A stretch of DNA of 64,000 bases from Allosaccharopolyspora coralli (GCF_009664835.1 NZ_CP045929.1:1550001-1614000); one strand, 5' to 3'; shown: positions 31,515 through 40,000, counted from the first letter of the stretch. Program-made: numbers and translations. Notes: generated by a model from the letters alone, not told the origin.

Positions 31515-32606
31515 ATGGCACGAACGGTGCTGCTCGCGATCGGGACGCGCAAAGGACTGTGGCTCGCGATCAGCGAGGACGACCGGCGGAGTTGGGAGAT
31601 CACCGGCCCGCACCTGCCGATGAACGACGTGTTCGCGGTCGCCGTGGACACCCGCGACGGTGCGCGGATTCTCGCAGGCGCCCACAGCGAACACTTCGGG
31701 CCGAGCGTGTGGACCAGTGACGACCTCGGCAAGACCTGGCAGGAACCGGATCACGCCCCCGTGGCGTTTCCCGCCGACACCGGCGCCTCGCTCGGCAGAG
31801 TGTGGCAACTGGCTCCCGGCCCGGTGGATCAGCCCGATGTCGTGTACGCGGGCGCCGAGCCTTCGGCGTTGTTCCGGTCCGAGGACGGCGGCCGCACCTT
31901 CGAGTTCGTTCGCGGTCTGTGGGACCACCCGCACCGGTCCGACTGGTGGCCCGGTTACGGCGGACAGGCGATTCATTCGGTCCTGGCCCACCCGCACGAC
32001 CGCAACCGGGTCGTGGTGGCGATGTCCACGGGCGGCGTCTACCGGACCGACGACGGCGGCGCGAGCTGGCAGGCGAGCAACAGGGGAATCCGCGCCTACT
32101 TCATGCCGGAGAACGAGTACCCGGAGTTCGGGCAGTGCGTGCACAAGATCGCGCAGCACCCGGCGAAACCCGAGCGGTTCTTCGCGCAGAACCACCACGG
32201 CGTCTATCGCAGCGACGACGGTGCCCTCACTTGGCAGTCGATCGCGGACGGGTTGCCGAGTGATTTCGGCTTCCCCATCGTGACCCACCCGCACCGGCCG
32301 GACGTCGTCTACGGGTTCCCGCTGGTCGCCGACGCCGAACGGTTCCCGCCGGACGGGCGGTGCCGGGTGTACCGCAGCGAGGACGCGGGCACGACGTGGA
32401 CCGCGCTGGAGACGGGGCTGCCGCGTGAACGGTTCTGGTCGGCCGTCATGCGCGACGCGTTGTGCCTCGATGACGCGGACTCGGCAGGTGTGTACTTCGG
32501 CTCGCGCTCCGGCGAGGTGTACGCCAGCAGGGACGAGGGTGAGAACTGGTCGCTGCTGGGCAGCCACCTGCCCGACGTGCTCTCGGTGCGGGCCGCGACG
32601 GTGTGA
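31515..32606 (+). CDS. BNR/Asp-box beta-propeller protein (exo-sialidase-like)
   Basis: The 363-residue protein contains at least six Asp-box motifs (SDDLGKTW, SEDGGRTF, TDDGGASW, SDDGALTW, SEDAGTTW, SRDEGENW) spaced along the chain, which predicts a sialidase/VPS10-type beta-propeller. No signal peptide is seen, so it is probably cytosolic. ATG 31515 has a GGAGGGG site. However, an in-frame GTG at 31428 lies 7 nt after TAGCCT, so a leaderless transcript could give 29 more N-terminal residues. The ThiS/MoaD gene starts 7 nt downstream. The pair is likely a unit; no true sialidase activity can be claimed. Confidence 0.85.
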   Translation: MARTVLLAIGTRKGLWLAISEDDRRSWEITGPHLPMNDVFAVAVDTRDGARILAGAHSEHFGPSVWTSDDLGKTWQEPDHAPVAFPADTGASLGRVWQLAPGPVDQPDVVYAGAEPSALFRSEDGGRTFEFVRGLWDHPHRSDWWPGYGGQAIHSVLAHPHDRNRVVVAMSTGGVYRTDDGGASWQASNRGIRAYFMPENEYPEFGQCVHKIAQHPAKPERFFAQNHHGVYRSDDGALTWQSIADGLPSDFGFPIVTHPHRPDVVYGFPLVADAERFPPDGRCRVYRSEDAGTTWTALETGLPRERFWSAVMRDALCLDDADSAGVYFGSRSGEVYASRDEGENWSLLGSHLPDVLSVRAATV

Positions 32607-32613
32607 GGTCGAG

Positions 32614-32898
32614 ATGGTGGTGACCGTTCAAGTGCCGAGGATGCTGCGTCCGCACGCGGAGAACGCCCCGGCGTTGGAGATCGAGGTCGAGTCCGGCGCG
32701 ACGCTCGGCACCGTTCTCGACGTCGTCGCGGCGCGGCATCCGGCGTTGGAACGCCGGTTGCGGGACGAGCAGAAAGTGTTGCGGCGTCACGTGAACTTCT
32801 ACGTCGACGGCGACGAATGCCGACATGCGGGCGGAACGGCGTTGCCACTGGCCGACGGAGCCGAAGTGCACGTCGTTCCCTCCGTCTCCGGCGGCTGA
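32614..32898 (+). CDS. MoaD/ThiS family ubiquitin-like sulfur carrier protein
   Basis: The 94-residue protein has the MoaD/ThiS beta-grasp pattern (VTVQVPRML... HVNFYVDGDECR... GAEVHVVPSVSGG) and ends in the Gly-Gly needed for C-terminal adenylation and thiocarboxylation. Such carriers donate sulfur to molybdopterin, thiamin or other pathways, or act as protein tags. No MoeB/ThiF-like activating enzyme is present in this window. It follows the BNR-repeat gene by 7 nt, so the two are co-expressed. Confidence 0.9.
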   Translation: MVVTVQVPRMLRPHAENAPALEIEVESGATLGTVLDVVAARHPALERRLRDEQKVLRRHVNFYVDGDECRHAGGTALPLADGAEVHVVPSVSGG

Positions 32899-32969
32899 TC
32901 GGAGAACGACTGCTTGGCTGAGCTTCCCGCCAGACGACAGAGGCTCGTTCGGTGCCGGTTTCGGTGAGC

Positions 32970-33125
32970 AAGAACCTCACCTCGCGGCTGGCTGCGGAAC
33001 CAGGTCGACGCTGTCCTCGCCAGCCACGAGGTGAGAAACGGCGGTGACCAGCCTGCCTAGCCAGCGAAAACCCGATGCCGCAGGGTGCCTGACCGCAAGC
33101 CTCGATCCGCGCGACCACCAACCTG
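32970..33125. repeat. Family 2 repeat, copy B
   Basis: Arms CTCACCTCGCGGCTGGC (32976-32992) and GCCAGCCACGAGGTGAG (33019-33035) pair over 17 positions with one mismatch. The block GACGCTGTCCTCGCC inside the loop and the downstream GTGCCTGACCGCAA and CCGCGCGACCA blocks are shared with copy A (46837-46975). It lies between the convergent ThiS/MoaD gene and cobS. The rest of this 307-base gap (32899-33205) shows nothing else. Confidence 0.75.
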
Positions 33126-33205
33126 CTCGTGGCCCTCGCACGAGTGGCAGCGAAGGTGTCGAGGACTCAGAGTGCATGTGGGTACTGGCCTTGGGGTTTT
33201 CCCTC

Positions 33206-33949
33206 TCATGCCAGGGCGAGTACTGCGAGCGCGAGGGTGGTCGCGATCTCGCAGGAGGCGCCGAGGACGTCACCGGTGATTCCGCCGAAGCGGCGGCGGG
33301 TGTGGACGCCGAGCGCGAACACCGTCGCGCCCGCGAGCACGACGGCGACGGGGCCGAGCCACCAGGCGCTGTCGATCACGAAGACGCCGAGCACCGCCAG
33401 CGTCGTCCACCACACGGCGACCAGGGCCAGCGCCTGCGATCCGGCGACCAGCGACCCCAGTCCCTCCGGCCGGGCAGCGGGAATTCTGGCGCGGCAGGAC
33501 AGCACGAAACCGGCGCGGCCCACCGCGACGCCGAGGATCACCGCGAGCCAGTGTCCGCCGACCGCGAGCGCCCCGAGGGCCACGGCCTGTCCGCTCACCG
33601 CGAAGATCAACGCCACCACCGCGAAGGGGCCGGTGCTCCCGTCGCGCATGACCTCCAGAGCCCGCTGCGGTGATCCGTAACAACCGAGACCGTCCACAGT
33701 GTCCGCGAGACCGTCGATGTGCATCCCGCGGGTCGTGAGGACCAACGCCGCCACCGTGACCAGACCGGCGAGCAGCGGAGGAGCGCCGAACGAGTGGATC
33801 GCCCACAACAGGGCCGCGGCGACACATCCCAGCAACGCGCCGACGACCGGAGCCCAGCTGATCGCGCGTCCCGCCGAGCGGGTGTCCACCTCGGACACGT
33901 GCACGGGCAGCACGGTCAACCACGACAGCGCGAGACGGAACCCGTCCAC
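33206..33949 (-). CDS. cobS: Adenosylcobinamide-GDP ribazoletransferase (cobalamin synthase)
   Basis: The 247-residue membrane enzyme joins adenosylcobinamide-GDP and alpha-ribazole to complete the cobalamin nucleotide loop. The conserved motif HIDGLADTVDGLGCYGS (about 77-93) and RALEVMRDGSTGPF are present, with about six membrane helices. It follows cobT with only 1 nt between stop and start, so the two are translationally coupled. Length is normal. Confidence 0.95.
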   Translation of the reverse strand: MDGFRLALSWLTVLPVHVSEVDTRSAGRAISWAPVVGALLGCVAAALLWAIHSFGAPPLLAGLVTVAALVLTTRGMHIDGLADTVDGLGCYGSPQRALEVMRDGSTGPFAVVALIFAVSGQAVALGALAVGGHWLAVILGVAVGRAGFVLSCRARIPAARPEGLGSLVAGSQALALVAVWWTTLAVLGVFVIDSAWWLGPVAVVLAGATVFALGVHTRRRFGGITGDVLGASCEIATTLALAVLALA

Positions 33950-33950
33950 G

Positions 33951-35069
33951 TCAGGCGTCGGGGGGCGTCGCGGCGGTGGCTTCCTCAGCTGTGGGCCCGC
34001 CGATTCCGGCCTCGGCGAACGTCGCCATGTCGGCGAGCACCCGTGCCGCGGCGGTCACGATCGGCAACGCCGTCAGTGCCCCGGACCCTTCGCCGAGCCG
34101 CATTCCCAGGTCGAGGACCGGCGTGAGGTCGAGGTGTTCGAGCACGATCCGCGCCCCGGGCTCCACGGAACGGTGTCCGGCCAGCCACCACTTGCTCGCA
34201 CCCGGGGCGAGTTCCTCGGCCACCATGGCTGCCGCCCCGACCACGACCCCGTCGAGCACGACCGGCGTCTTTCGCACCGATGCCTGCGCGAGGAACCCGG
34301 CGAGCGCCGCGATGTCGGCGCCTGCCGAGGTGCGCAGCAGCGCGATCGGGTCGCCGACGACGGGTCGCGCACGCCGCAGCGCGTCGCGGATCGCGGAGGT
34401 CTTGCGCATCCACGCCGTGTCGTCGATGCCGGTACCCCGCCCGACGACCGCGACGGGCTCTGTGGAGGTGAGCGCCGCGACGAGCACGGCCGCCGGTGTC
34501 GTGTTCCCGATCCCCATGTCGCCGGCGACGAGCAGATCGGCGCCGGCGTCGATCTCCTCGTCGGCGATCGTGCGACCGGCCTTCACGGCGTCGACGACCT
34601 GCTCGGCGGTCAAGGCGTCCTCGCGGTCGATCGAGCCGGAGCCACGCCGAACCTTGTGCGCGCTCACCAGTTCCGGGGTGTCGGTGTCGACGGCCATGTC
34701 GACGACGCGCACGCTCGCGCCGGACGCAGCGGCGAGCACGTTCACCGCCGCGCCTCCGGTCAGGAAGTTCGTCACCATCTGCGCGGTGACCTCACGTGGA
34801 TAGGCCGACACGCCTCCGGTGGCGACACCGTGATCGCCGGCGAAGACGACCACGCGGGGACGGGCGAACGGGCGTGGTGGACAGGCACCCTGGCGGGACG
34901 CCACCCACACGCCGAGATCTTCCAGCTTGCCGAGGGACCCGGCAGGCTTGGTGAGCTGCTCCTGGCGTGCCACGGCCTCCCGGTGTGCCTGCTCGTCCGG
35001 TGCCGGGACCTCCGCGAACGCGACCTGGCGGTCGGATGCGGTGTCCTGTTCGGGTCCGGGCGCGCTCAC
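33951..35069 (-). CDS. cobT: Nicotinate-nucleotide-dimethylbenzimidazole phosphoribosyltransferase
   Basis: The 372-residue enzyme makes alpha-ribazole phosphate from dimethylbenzimidazole. Family markers are [14 protein letters not shown] (about 39-52), [33 protein letters not shown], and the C-terminal [12 protein letters not shown]. An N-terminal extension of about 25 residues and a short alanine-rich tail are lineage features. It lies 41 nt after cobU and just before cobS. CobU, CobT and CobS together assemble the nucleotide loop. Confidence 0.95.
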   Translation of the reverse strand: MSAPGPEQDTASDRQVAFAEVPAPDEQAHREAVARQEQLTKPAGSLGKLEDLGVWVASRQGACPPRPFARPRVVVFAGDHGVATGGVSAYPREVTAQMVTNFLTGGAAVNVLAAASGASVRVVDMAVDTDTPELVSAHKVRRGSGSIDREDALTAEQVVDAVKAGRTIADEEIDAGADLLVAGDMGIGNTTPAAVLVAALTSTEPVAVVGRGTGIDDTAWMRKTSAIRDALRRARPVVGDPIALLRTSAGADIAALAGFLAQASVRKTPVVLDGVVVGAAAMVAEELAPGASKWWLAGHRSVEPGARIVLEHLDLTPVLDLGMRLGEGSGALTALPIVTAAARVLADMATFAEAGIGGPTAEEATAATPPDA

Positions 35070-35110
35070 GCCTTACCTCCGTGGTCGTGTGCGGGGGTGC
35101 GGCCGGGGCC

Positions 35111-35668
35111 TCAACGCAGTCGCAGTGGGACCCCGGCGACGAGCAGAACGACGTGATCGCACTGCTCGGCGAGTCGAGCGTTCAACGCGCCCAGCTCGTC
35201 ACGGAAGAGTCTTCCAGATCGAGTGCCGGGCACGACCCCCAGCCCGACCTCGGCCGAGACGAGCACGACCCGCGCTCGGCAGTCGCGCAGCGCGACGACC
35301 AGTGAATCGCACCGGGCCGCCACCTCCCGCAGCGCGGCTGGATCACGCTCCCACGCCGCCGCGTCGTCGAGGACTCCCGTCAACCATGTCGCGAGGTCGT
35401 CGACGAGCAGCGGCGGGTCGTGTTCCACGGCCGTGTCGAGCACCGAGCACACCTCGTCCGGCGCACCGGCCTCGACTGTGATCCATGACGACGGCCGACG
35501 GGCTTCGTGCTCGGCGATGCGCTGAGTCCACTCCGCGTCCGAGGGGTCGCGCCGCGAGGTCGCCACGTAGGTCACGACCTCGTCGGCGGGAACCAACCCC
35601 TCCGCGTGCGCGGACTTTCCCGAACGCGCCCCGCCGAGCACGAGTGTTCGCCGGGGGTGGTCGGTCAT
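35111..35668 (-). CDS. cobU: Adenosylcobinamide kinase/GTP guanylyltransferase
   Basis: The 185-residue protein has the P-loop GGARSGKS (12-19) and the family segments YVATSRRDPSDAEWTQRI and VSAEVGLGVVPGTRSGRLFRD. It phosphorylates adenosylcobinamide and transfers GMP to it. Its ATG overlaps the stop codon of the upstream aldo/keto reductase gene by one base (TGATG), implying translational coupling to that gene. Confidence 0.95.
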   Translation of the reverse strand: MTDHPRRTLVLGGARSGKSAHAEGLVPADEVVTYVATSRRDPSDAEWTQRIAEHEARRPSSWITVEAGAPDEVCSVLDTAVEHDPPLLVDDLATWLTGVLDDAAAWERDPAALREVAARCDSLVVALRDCRARVVLVSAEVGLGVVPGTRSGRLFRDELGALNARLAEQCDHVVLLVAGVPLRLR

Positions 35669-36651
35669 CAGGACTGCGTCAGCCGCGGGTCGGTCTGGGG
35701 CAGGTCACCGAGCACGGCGTCGATACGGTCGAGCACGTCCTGCTCCAGCACCACTCCGCAGGCCTGGACGTTGTCGGCGACCTGCTCCGGCCGGGACGCC
35801 CCGATGATCGCCGCCGAGACGTTCGAGTTCTGCAGCACCCACGCGAGCGCGAGCTGGCCGGTGTTGAGGCCGAGGTCGGAGGCGATCGGCTTGAGCTCCT
35901 GGACCGCCGAGAGCACGTCGTCGCGCATCCACCGGGAGATGAAGTCCTTCCCGCTGTTCTCGTCGGTCGCGCGCGAGCCCGCGGGTGGTGGTTGGCCCGG
36001 CAGGTACTTGCCGGTCAGGGCACCCTGCGCCAACGGGGACCACACGATCTGACCGAGGCCCTCGCGCTCGGAAGCCGGCACCACCTGGGACTCGATCACC
36101 CGCCACAGCATCGAGTACTGCGGCTGGTTCGAGATCAGCGGCACCCCGAGTTCCCTGGCGAGCTCGGCGCCTTGGGTGATCTGCTCGGCACTCCACTCCG
36201 AGACGCCGACGTAGAGCACCTTGCCCTGCCGTACCAGATCGGCGAACGCGCTCATCGTCTCTTCCAGCGGCGTCGTCGGATCGAACCGATGCGCTTGGTA
36301 GAGGTCCAGGTAGTCGGTCTGCAGCCGCCGCAGCGAGGCGTGGCAGGACTCGGTGACGTGTTTGCGGCCGAGGCCGCGGTCGTTCGGTCCCTCACCGGTG
36401 GGGAAGTAGACCTTGGTGAAGATCTCCAGACTCTCCCGCCGTTGCCCGGCCAGCGCGCGGCCGAGCACCGCCTCCGCCCTGGTTCCGGCGTAGACGTCGG
36501 CGGTGTCGAACGTCGTGATGCCCGCGTCGAGGGCGGCACGCACACACTGTGCCGCGGTCTCCTCCTCGACCTGGGAACCGTGGGTGATCCAGTTGCCGTA
36601 GGCGATCTCGCTGATGGACAGGCCGCTGCGGCCGAGACGACGAAACTCCAT
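35668..36651 (-). CDS. Aldo/keto reductase
   Basis: The 327-residue protein is an AKR of the potassium-channel-beta-like group (AKR6/YghZ type). It contains FDTADVYAGTRAE with the catalytic Asp and Tyr, a lysine in IFTKVYF, and a histidine in LDLYQAHRFDP. The C-terminal IIGASRPEQVADNV is the NADPH-binding end. It is the upstream partner of cobU with overlapping stop and start codons. The link to cobalamin synthesis is unexplained. Confidence 0.92.
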   Translation of the reverse strand: MEFRRLGRSGLSISEIAYGNWITHGSQVEEETAAQCVRAALDAGITTFDTADVYAGTRAEAVLGRALAGQRRESLEIFTKVYFPTGEGPNDRGLGRKHVTESCHASLRRLQTDYLDLYQAHRFDPTTPLEETMSAFADLVRQGKVLYVGVSEWSAEQITQGAELARELGVPLISNQPQYSMLWRVIESQVVPASEREGLGQIVWSPLAQGALTGKYLPGQPPPAGSRATDENSGKDFISRWMRDDVLSAVQELKPIASDLGLNTGQLALAWVLQNSNVSAAIIGASRPEQVADNVQACGVVLEQDVLDRIDAVLGDLPQTDPRLTQS

Positions 36652-36725
36652 GACGGCGACCCTAGATGATGACCACGACGCCGGAGGACGACCGCGCCGC
36701 GGTCACGATCCTCGTCCGGGCGAGC

Positions 36726-37367
36726 TCAGCCCGGCTTCGGCGTCTCGCCGGGGCGCAGTCGCGGCCGCGGCACCCGCAGCTTGCGGATCTGCATCGCACG
36801 GGTGAAGGCGTACCAGCCCAGGGCGAACGACCGGTCCGGCGCGTTGGGGTACTTCGCCCGGACCTCACGCACCACCGCGCGGCCGAGCAGCGAGCCCTCG
36901 AACGCCATCGTGATCAGCAGGATCATGCAGGCCAGGGTCGCGTACTGCTGGATCACCATGTTCTGGATCAGCGTGGTGACGAACACGACCAGCACCAGCG
37001 GCATGAACAGCCCCATGAAGTGCCGTCGTGAGTCGACCAGGTCCCGCACGTACGCCCGCGCCGGGCCGCGGTCCCGCGGCATGAGGTAGCGGTCGTCGCC
37101 GGCCATCATTCGCTCGCGGCGTTCGGTCGCGGCCTTGCGGCGCTCCTGCTTGTTGCCGCGCATCCGCTTGACGGCTTCACGTTGCGTCTTCGGCGGCGGG
37201 GGGACGGGACCACGGCGCTTGCCCTCGGCCTCGCTGCGCTTCGGCGTCGGGCGCCCCTTGCCTGGGGTGTAGCCCGGTTGCGTCTGCTGCTCATCGGTGA
37301 CCGTGGACGTCTCGGCCCCGCTCTCGGACGCGGTCTGCTCAGCGGTGTTGCGGCGAAGGAACCTCAC
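36726..37367 (-). CDS. DUF3043 domain-containing membrane protein
   Basis: The 213-residue protein has a long charged N-terminal half rich in Lys, Arg and Pro (residues 1-110), two transmembrane helices (about 122-139 and 146-163), and a conserved tail with SFALGWYAFTRAMQIRKLR. It matches DUF3043 (Rv2206 in M. tuberculosis, in the same neighbourhood). Function is unknown. GTG 37367 is preceded by TACCCT at 6 nt, suggesting a leaderless message. The gene may be the first of a minus-strand run through AKR, cobU, cobT and cobS. Confidence 0.9.
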   Translation of the reverse strand: MRFLRRNTAEQTASESGAETSTVTDEQQTQPGYTPGKGRPTPKRSEAEGKRRGPVPPPPKTQREAVKRMRGNKQERRKAATERRERMMAGDDRYLMPRDRGPARAYVRDLVDSRRHFMGLFMPLVLVVFVTTLIQNMVIQQYATLACMILLITMAFEGSLLGRAVVREVRAKYPNAPDRSFALGWYAFTRAMQIRKLRVPRPRLRPGETPKPG

Positions 37368-37373
37368 CCCACC

Positions 37374-37379
37374 AGGGTA
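37374..37379 (-). promoter_or_regulatory. -10 element for the DUF3043 gene
   Basis: Read on the minus strand this is TACCCT, 6 nt upstream of GTG 37367. The same hexamer at the same kind of spacing precedes the RDD gene at 15782-15787. Confidence 0.5.
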
Positions 37380-37572
37380 GGCGACACGGTGAATCGTGAT
37401 GAAAGAGACCGTCGCGCGGGAGAGCGTGGGCGTGCGTCGACTACGCTGTGGTGTGCCACCATGGAGGAGAGGCTTCCCGGCTTGTCGGCACCGGCTGGGC
37501 CGGGAATAGCCGCCGACCCTCGACCGTTCGACGTCTCAGGACGCGAACGTGCAAGACCGCATAGGGAGAGCC

Positions 37573-37938
37573 ATGACCGCCCAGGACAGCACGATCGAGA
37601 GCGAGGCACCCGCGCACGGTGTCACGATGACCGACTCGGCAGCCACGAAGGCCAAGGCCCTGCTCGACCAAGAGGGCCGGGACGACATGCACCTGCGCAT
37701 CGCGGTTCAGCCGGGCGGGTGTGCTGGTCTGCGCTACCAGCTGTTCTTCGACGAGCGCGCTCTCGACGGGGACGCCAGCCGCGAGTTCGAGGGCCTGAAC
37801 GTGGTCGTCGACCGGATGAGCGCGCCGTACGTGCAGGGTGCCGTCATCGACTTCGTCGACTCGATCGAGAAGCAGGGCTTCACGATCGACAACCCGAACG
37901 CGGGCGGTTCCTGCGCCTGTGGCGACTCGTTCCACTGA
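37573..37938 (+). CDS. erpA: A-type iron-sulfur cluster carrier (HesB/IscA family)
   Basis: The 121-residue protein has the three cluster-binding cysteines of A-type carriers: C50 in QPGGCAGLRYQL and C114/C116 in GGSCACGDSFH. It delivers iron-sulfur clusters to target enzymes; LipA and the Rieske protein in this window are possible clients. ATG 37573 follows GGGAGAG. A probable promoter lies in the divergent gap with the DUF3043 gene (TACGCT near 37442). The name erpA is by similarity to the actinobacterial gene. Confidence 0.93.
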   Translation: MTAQDSTIESEAPAHGVTMTDSAATKAKALLDQEGRDDMHLRIAVQPGGCAGLRYQLFFDERALDGDASREFEGLNVVVDRMSAPYVQGAVIDFVDSIEKQGFTIDNPNAGGSCACGDSFH

Positions 37939-37987
37939 CTTTCGCGCTCGCGCCGCCCCACTGAACCCGGGTGCGCGGCCCGCGGTC

Positions 37988-38028
37988 CGAAAAGCGGCCC
38001 CCGACCGACCGTCGGGGGCCGCTTTTCG
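37988..38028. terminator. Bidirectional terminator between erpA and the S4 gene
   Basis: CGAAAAGCGGCCCCCGAC and GTCGGGGGCCGCTTTTCG are perfect 18-base complements around a 5-base loop. The A-run and T-run at the stem base make it a symmetric intrinsic terminator between the convergent genes. Confidence 0.9.
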
Positions 38029-38083
38029 TGTGCTTTGAACGCCCTGACCGGCGATGATGCGTCCGCTCACGCGGAATCACCGC

Positions 38084-38296
38084 TCAGCGGTGGGTGAGGG
38101 TGACTTCCTCGTCACCGAGGGTCACGCGGTCGCCGATCGCGAGCTGCCGACCCCGCCGAGTCTCCGTCTCCCCGTTCACCGTGATCTCGCCTTCCTCCAG
38201 CAGCCCTTTGGCCTCGGCTCCGTCCTCGGCGAGCCCCGAAAGCTTGAGGAACTGGCCCAGCCGGATGCTGTCGTCGGAGATCTCCACCTCGCGCAT
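38084..38296 (-). CDS. Small S4-domain RNA-binding protein
   Basis: The 70-residue protein is a stand-alone S4 domain: IRLGQFLKLSGLAEDGAEAKGLLEEGEI followed by TVNGETETRRGRQLAIGD. S4 domains bind structured RNA, often ribosomal. It resembles YbcJ/RlbA-like proteins. ATG 38296 is the natural start; upstream extension lacks similarity. It is divergent from the amylase gene, with the shared 196-base gap containing a candidate operator. Confidence 0.9.
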   Translation of the reverse strand: MREVEISDDSIRLGQFLKLSGLAEDGAEAKGLLEEGEITVNGETETRRGRQLAIGDRVTLGDEEVTLTHR

Positions 38297-38384
38297 GGTT
38301 CCCGATTCTCGTCGGCACCCGCTCCGCGCGTGCGGTCGGGGTGGCCCCCGAGCCCGACGTAGACCGTCGGAACCAGGGCACGGT

Positions 38385-38396
38385 GCAAACTTTTGC
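38385..38396. promoter_or_regulatory. LacI/MalR-like operator upstream of the amylase gene
   Basis: GCAAA, two bases, TTTGC is a perfect 12-base inverted repeat (38385-38396) in the amylase promoter region. LacI-family maltose regulators in actinobacteria bind palindromes with similar TTGCAA/TTTGC halves. A second imperfect palindrome, CTTTCGC-g-GCGCAAG, lies at 38440-38454. The LacI gene just downstream of the amylase is the obvious candidate regulator. Confidence 0.5.
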
Positions 38397-38492
38397 GAAT
38401 GTCCTGGCCTTTCACGACCGTTCCCGATGAAGTATTGCTCTTTCGCGGCGCAAGTATTTGTGATGTGGGGCACGCCGACGAAGGAGGAAGGA

Positions 38493-39938
38493 ATGCGATT
38501 AGCCGTTTTGGCTCTGGCGGGCGGACTGGTGGCCGCGATGGCGTCACCCGCTGCCGCGGAGCCGAAGGCTCAGCCGGACCCCACGCGTGAGGGACCGATG
38601 GTGCACCTGTTCCAGTGGCCGTGGGAGTCCGTCGGCACGGAATGCCGCGACTTCCTCGGCCCGAACGGGTACGCCGGGGTGCAGGTGTCCCCGCCGCAGG
38701 AGCACGTCGTCCTCGATGATCAGGGACATCCCTGGTACCAGGACTATCAGCCGGTGAGCTACCAGCTCGAAACACGCCGGGGTTCGGCCGAGCAGTTCGC
38801 GGCGATGGTCTCCAGCTGCAACGCGGCGGGCGTGAACGTCTACGTCGACGCGGTCGTCAACCACATGACCGGGAGCGGTTCGGTGGACAGCGGGCCGGGC
38901 AGTGCCGGCTCGGAGTTCTCGAAGTACGACTATCCGGGAATCTTCGCCGACGCCGACTTCAGCGAGTGCCGCCGCGACATCGAGAACTACGACGACCAGT
39001 GGGAAGTGCGCAACTGCGAGCTCGTCGGCCTCGCCGACCTCAAGACCGGCTCCGACAAGGTCCGTTCGACGCAGCTCGACTACCTCAACCGGCTCGTCGG
39101 GATGGGCGTCGCCGGATTCCGCGTGGACGGTGCCAAACACATGCCGCCGGAGGACATCGGCGCACTCGTCAACGGTCTCGTCGAAGTACCGGGCACCGGT
39201 CAGAAGCCCTATGTGTTCCAGGAAGTCATCGGGGACTCCACGACCAGCCCCACCGAGTACGTCGGCAACGGTGACGTCACCGAGTTCACCTACCACCACG
39301 AGGTGTCGAACGCGTTCGCCAACGGCGCGGTGTCGGGACTGAACACGCTGGCGGACTCGATGTCGGTCGGGAGCGAACAGGCGGTCGTGTTCGTCGACAA
39401 CCACGACACCCAGCGCAGCAGCCCGACCCTGACCTACAAGGACGGCGCACGGCACGACCTCGCGAACGCGTTCGCCGTCGCGTACGGGTACGGCACGCCG
39501 AAGGTGATGTCCAGCTACACCTTCGACGATCCCGACTCCAGCCCGCCCGCCGACGACGGTGGCATGACGGCTCCGGTCGACTGCGACGGTGCCGGGTGGG
39601 TGTGCGAACACAGGAACCGGACGATCGCCGGAACGGTCGGACTGGCCAACGCCGCCGGGGGAGCGGAAGTCAACAATTGGTGGGACAACGGTCGCGACCA
39701 GATCGCGTTCGGCCGCGGCGAGGCCGCTTTCGCCGCGTTCAACGCCGGAGAAGGCGAGATGGCCGGCGACTTCGCCTCGTCGCTGCCCGCCGGGACATAC
39801 TGTGACGTGATGTCCGGTGCGCTCGTCGACGGAAGCTGCACCGGTGGCACCGTCGAGGTCGCGCAGGACGGCACGGTGAGCACGACGATCCCGGCCACCT
39901 CCGGAATCGCACTGCACACCGGAGCAAAACTGAGCTGA
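38493..39938 (+). CDS. Secreted alpha-amylase (GH13)
   Basis: The 481-residue protein begins with a signal peptide (RLAVLALAGGLVAAMASPAAAEP, cleavage after about residue 24). The GH13 catalytic residues are in place: nucleophile Asp in GFRVDGAKH (about 212), acid/base Glu in VFQEVIGD (about 245) and the third Asp in FVDNHDTQR (about 306). It resembles the streptomycete alpha-amylases (GH13_32), but it stops after domain C and has no starch-binding module. ATG 38493 has an excellent AAGGAGGAAGG site. Starch-derived regulation by the neighbouring LacI protein is likely. Confidence 0.95.
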   Translation: MRLAVLALAGGLVAAMASPAAAEPKAQPDPTREGPMVHLFQWPWESVGTECRDFLGPNGYAGVQVSPPQEHVVLDDQGHPWYQDYQPVSYQLETRRGSAEQFAAMVSSCNAAGVNVYVDAVVNHMTGSGSVDSGPGSAGSEFSKYDYPGIFADADFSECRRDIENYDDQWEVRNCELVGLADLKTGSDKVRSTQLDYLNRLVGMGVAGFRVDGAKHMPPEDIGALVNGLVEVPGTGQKPYVFQEVIGDSTTSPTEYVGNGDVTEFTYHHEVSNAFANGAVSGLNTLADSMSVGSEQAVVFVDNHDTQRSSPTLTYKDGARHDLANAFAVAYGYGTPKVMSSYTFDDPDSSPPADDGGMTAPVDCDGAGWVCEHRNRTIAGTVGLANAAGGAEVNNWWDNGRDQIAFGRGEAAFAAFNAGEGEMAGDFASSLPAGTYCDVMSGALVDGSCTGGTVEVAQDGTVSTTIPATSGIALHTGAKLS

Positions 39939-39941
39939 GGA

Positions 39942-39988
39942 GCGAACGGCACTTTCGCCCCGTCACACGAGGCGAACGTGCCGTTCGC
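39942..39988. repeat. Family 3 palindrome, copy 2
   Basis: GCGAACGGCACTTTCGCC on the left pairs with GGCGAACGTGCCGTTCGC on the right with one mismatch. It starts 4 bases after the amylase stop codon, as a terminator would. Confidence 0.8.
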
Positions 39989-40000
39989 GCCATCGGGCTT

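Noticed and set aside
36652-36725. Cobalamin riboswitch upstream of the AKR-cobU-cobT-cobS run
   Set aside because: The 74-base gap is too short and has no B12-box pattern; gaps before cobU, cobT and cobS are even shorter.
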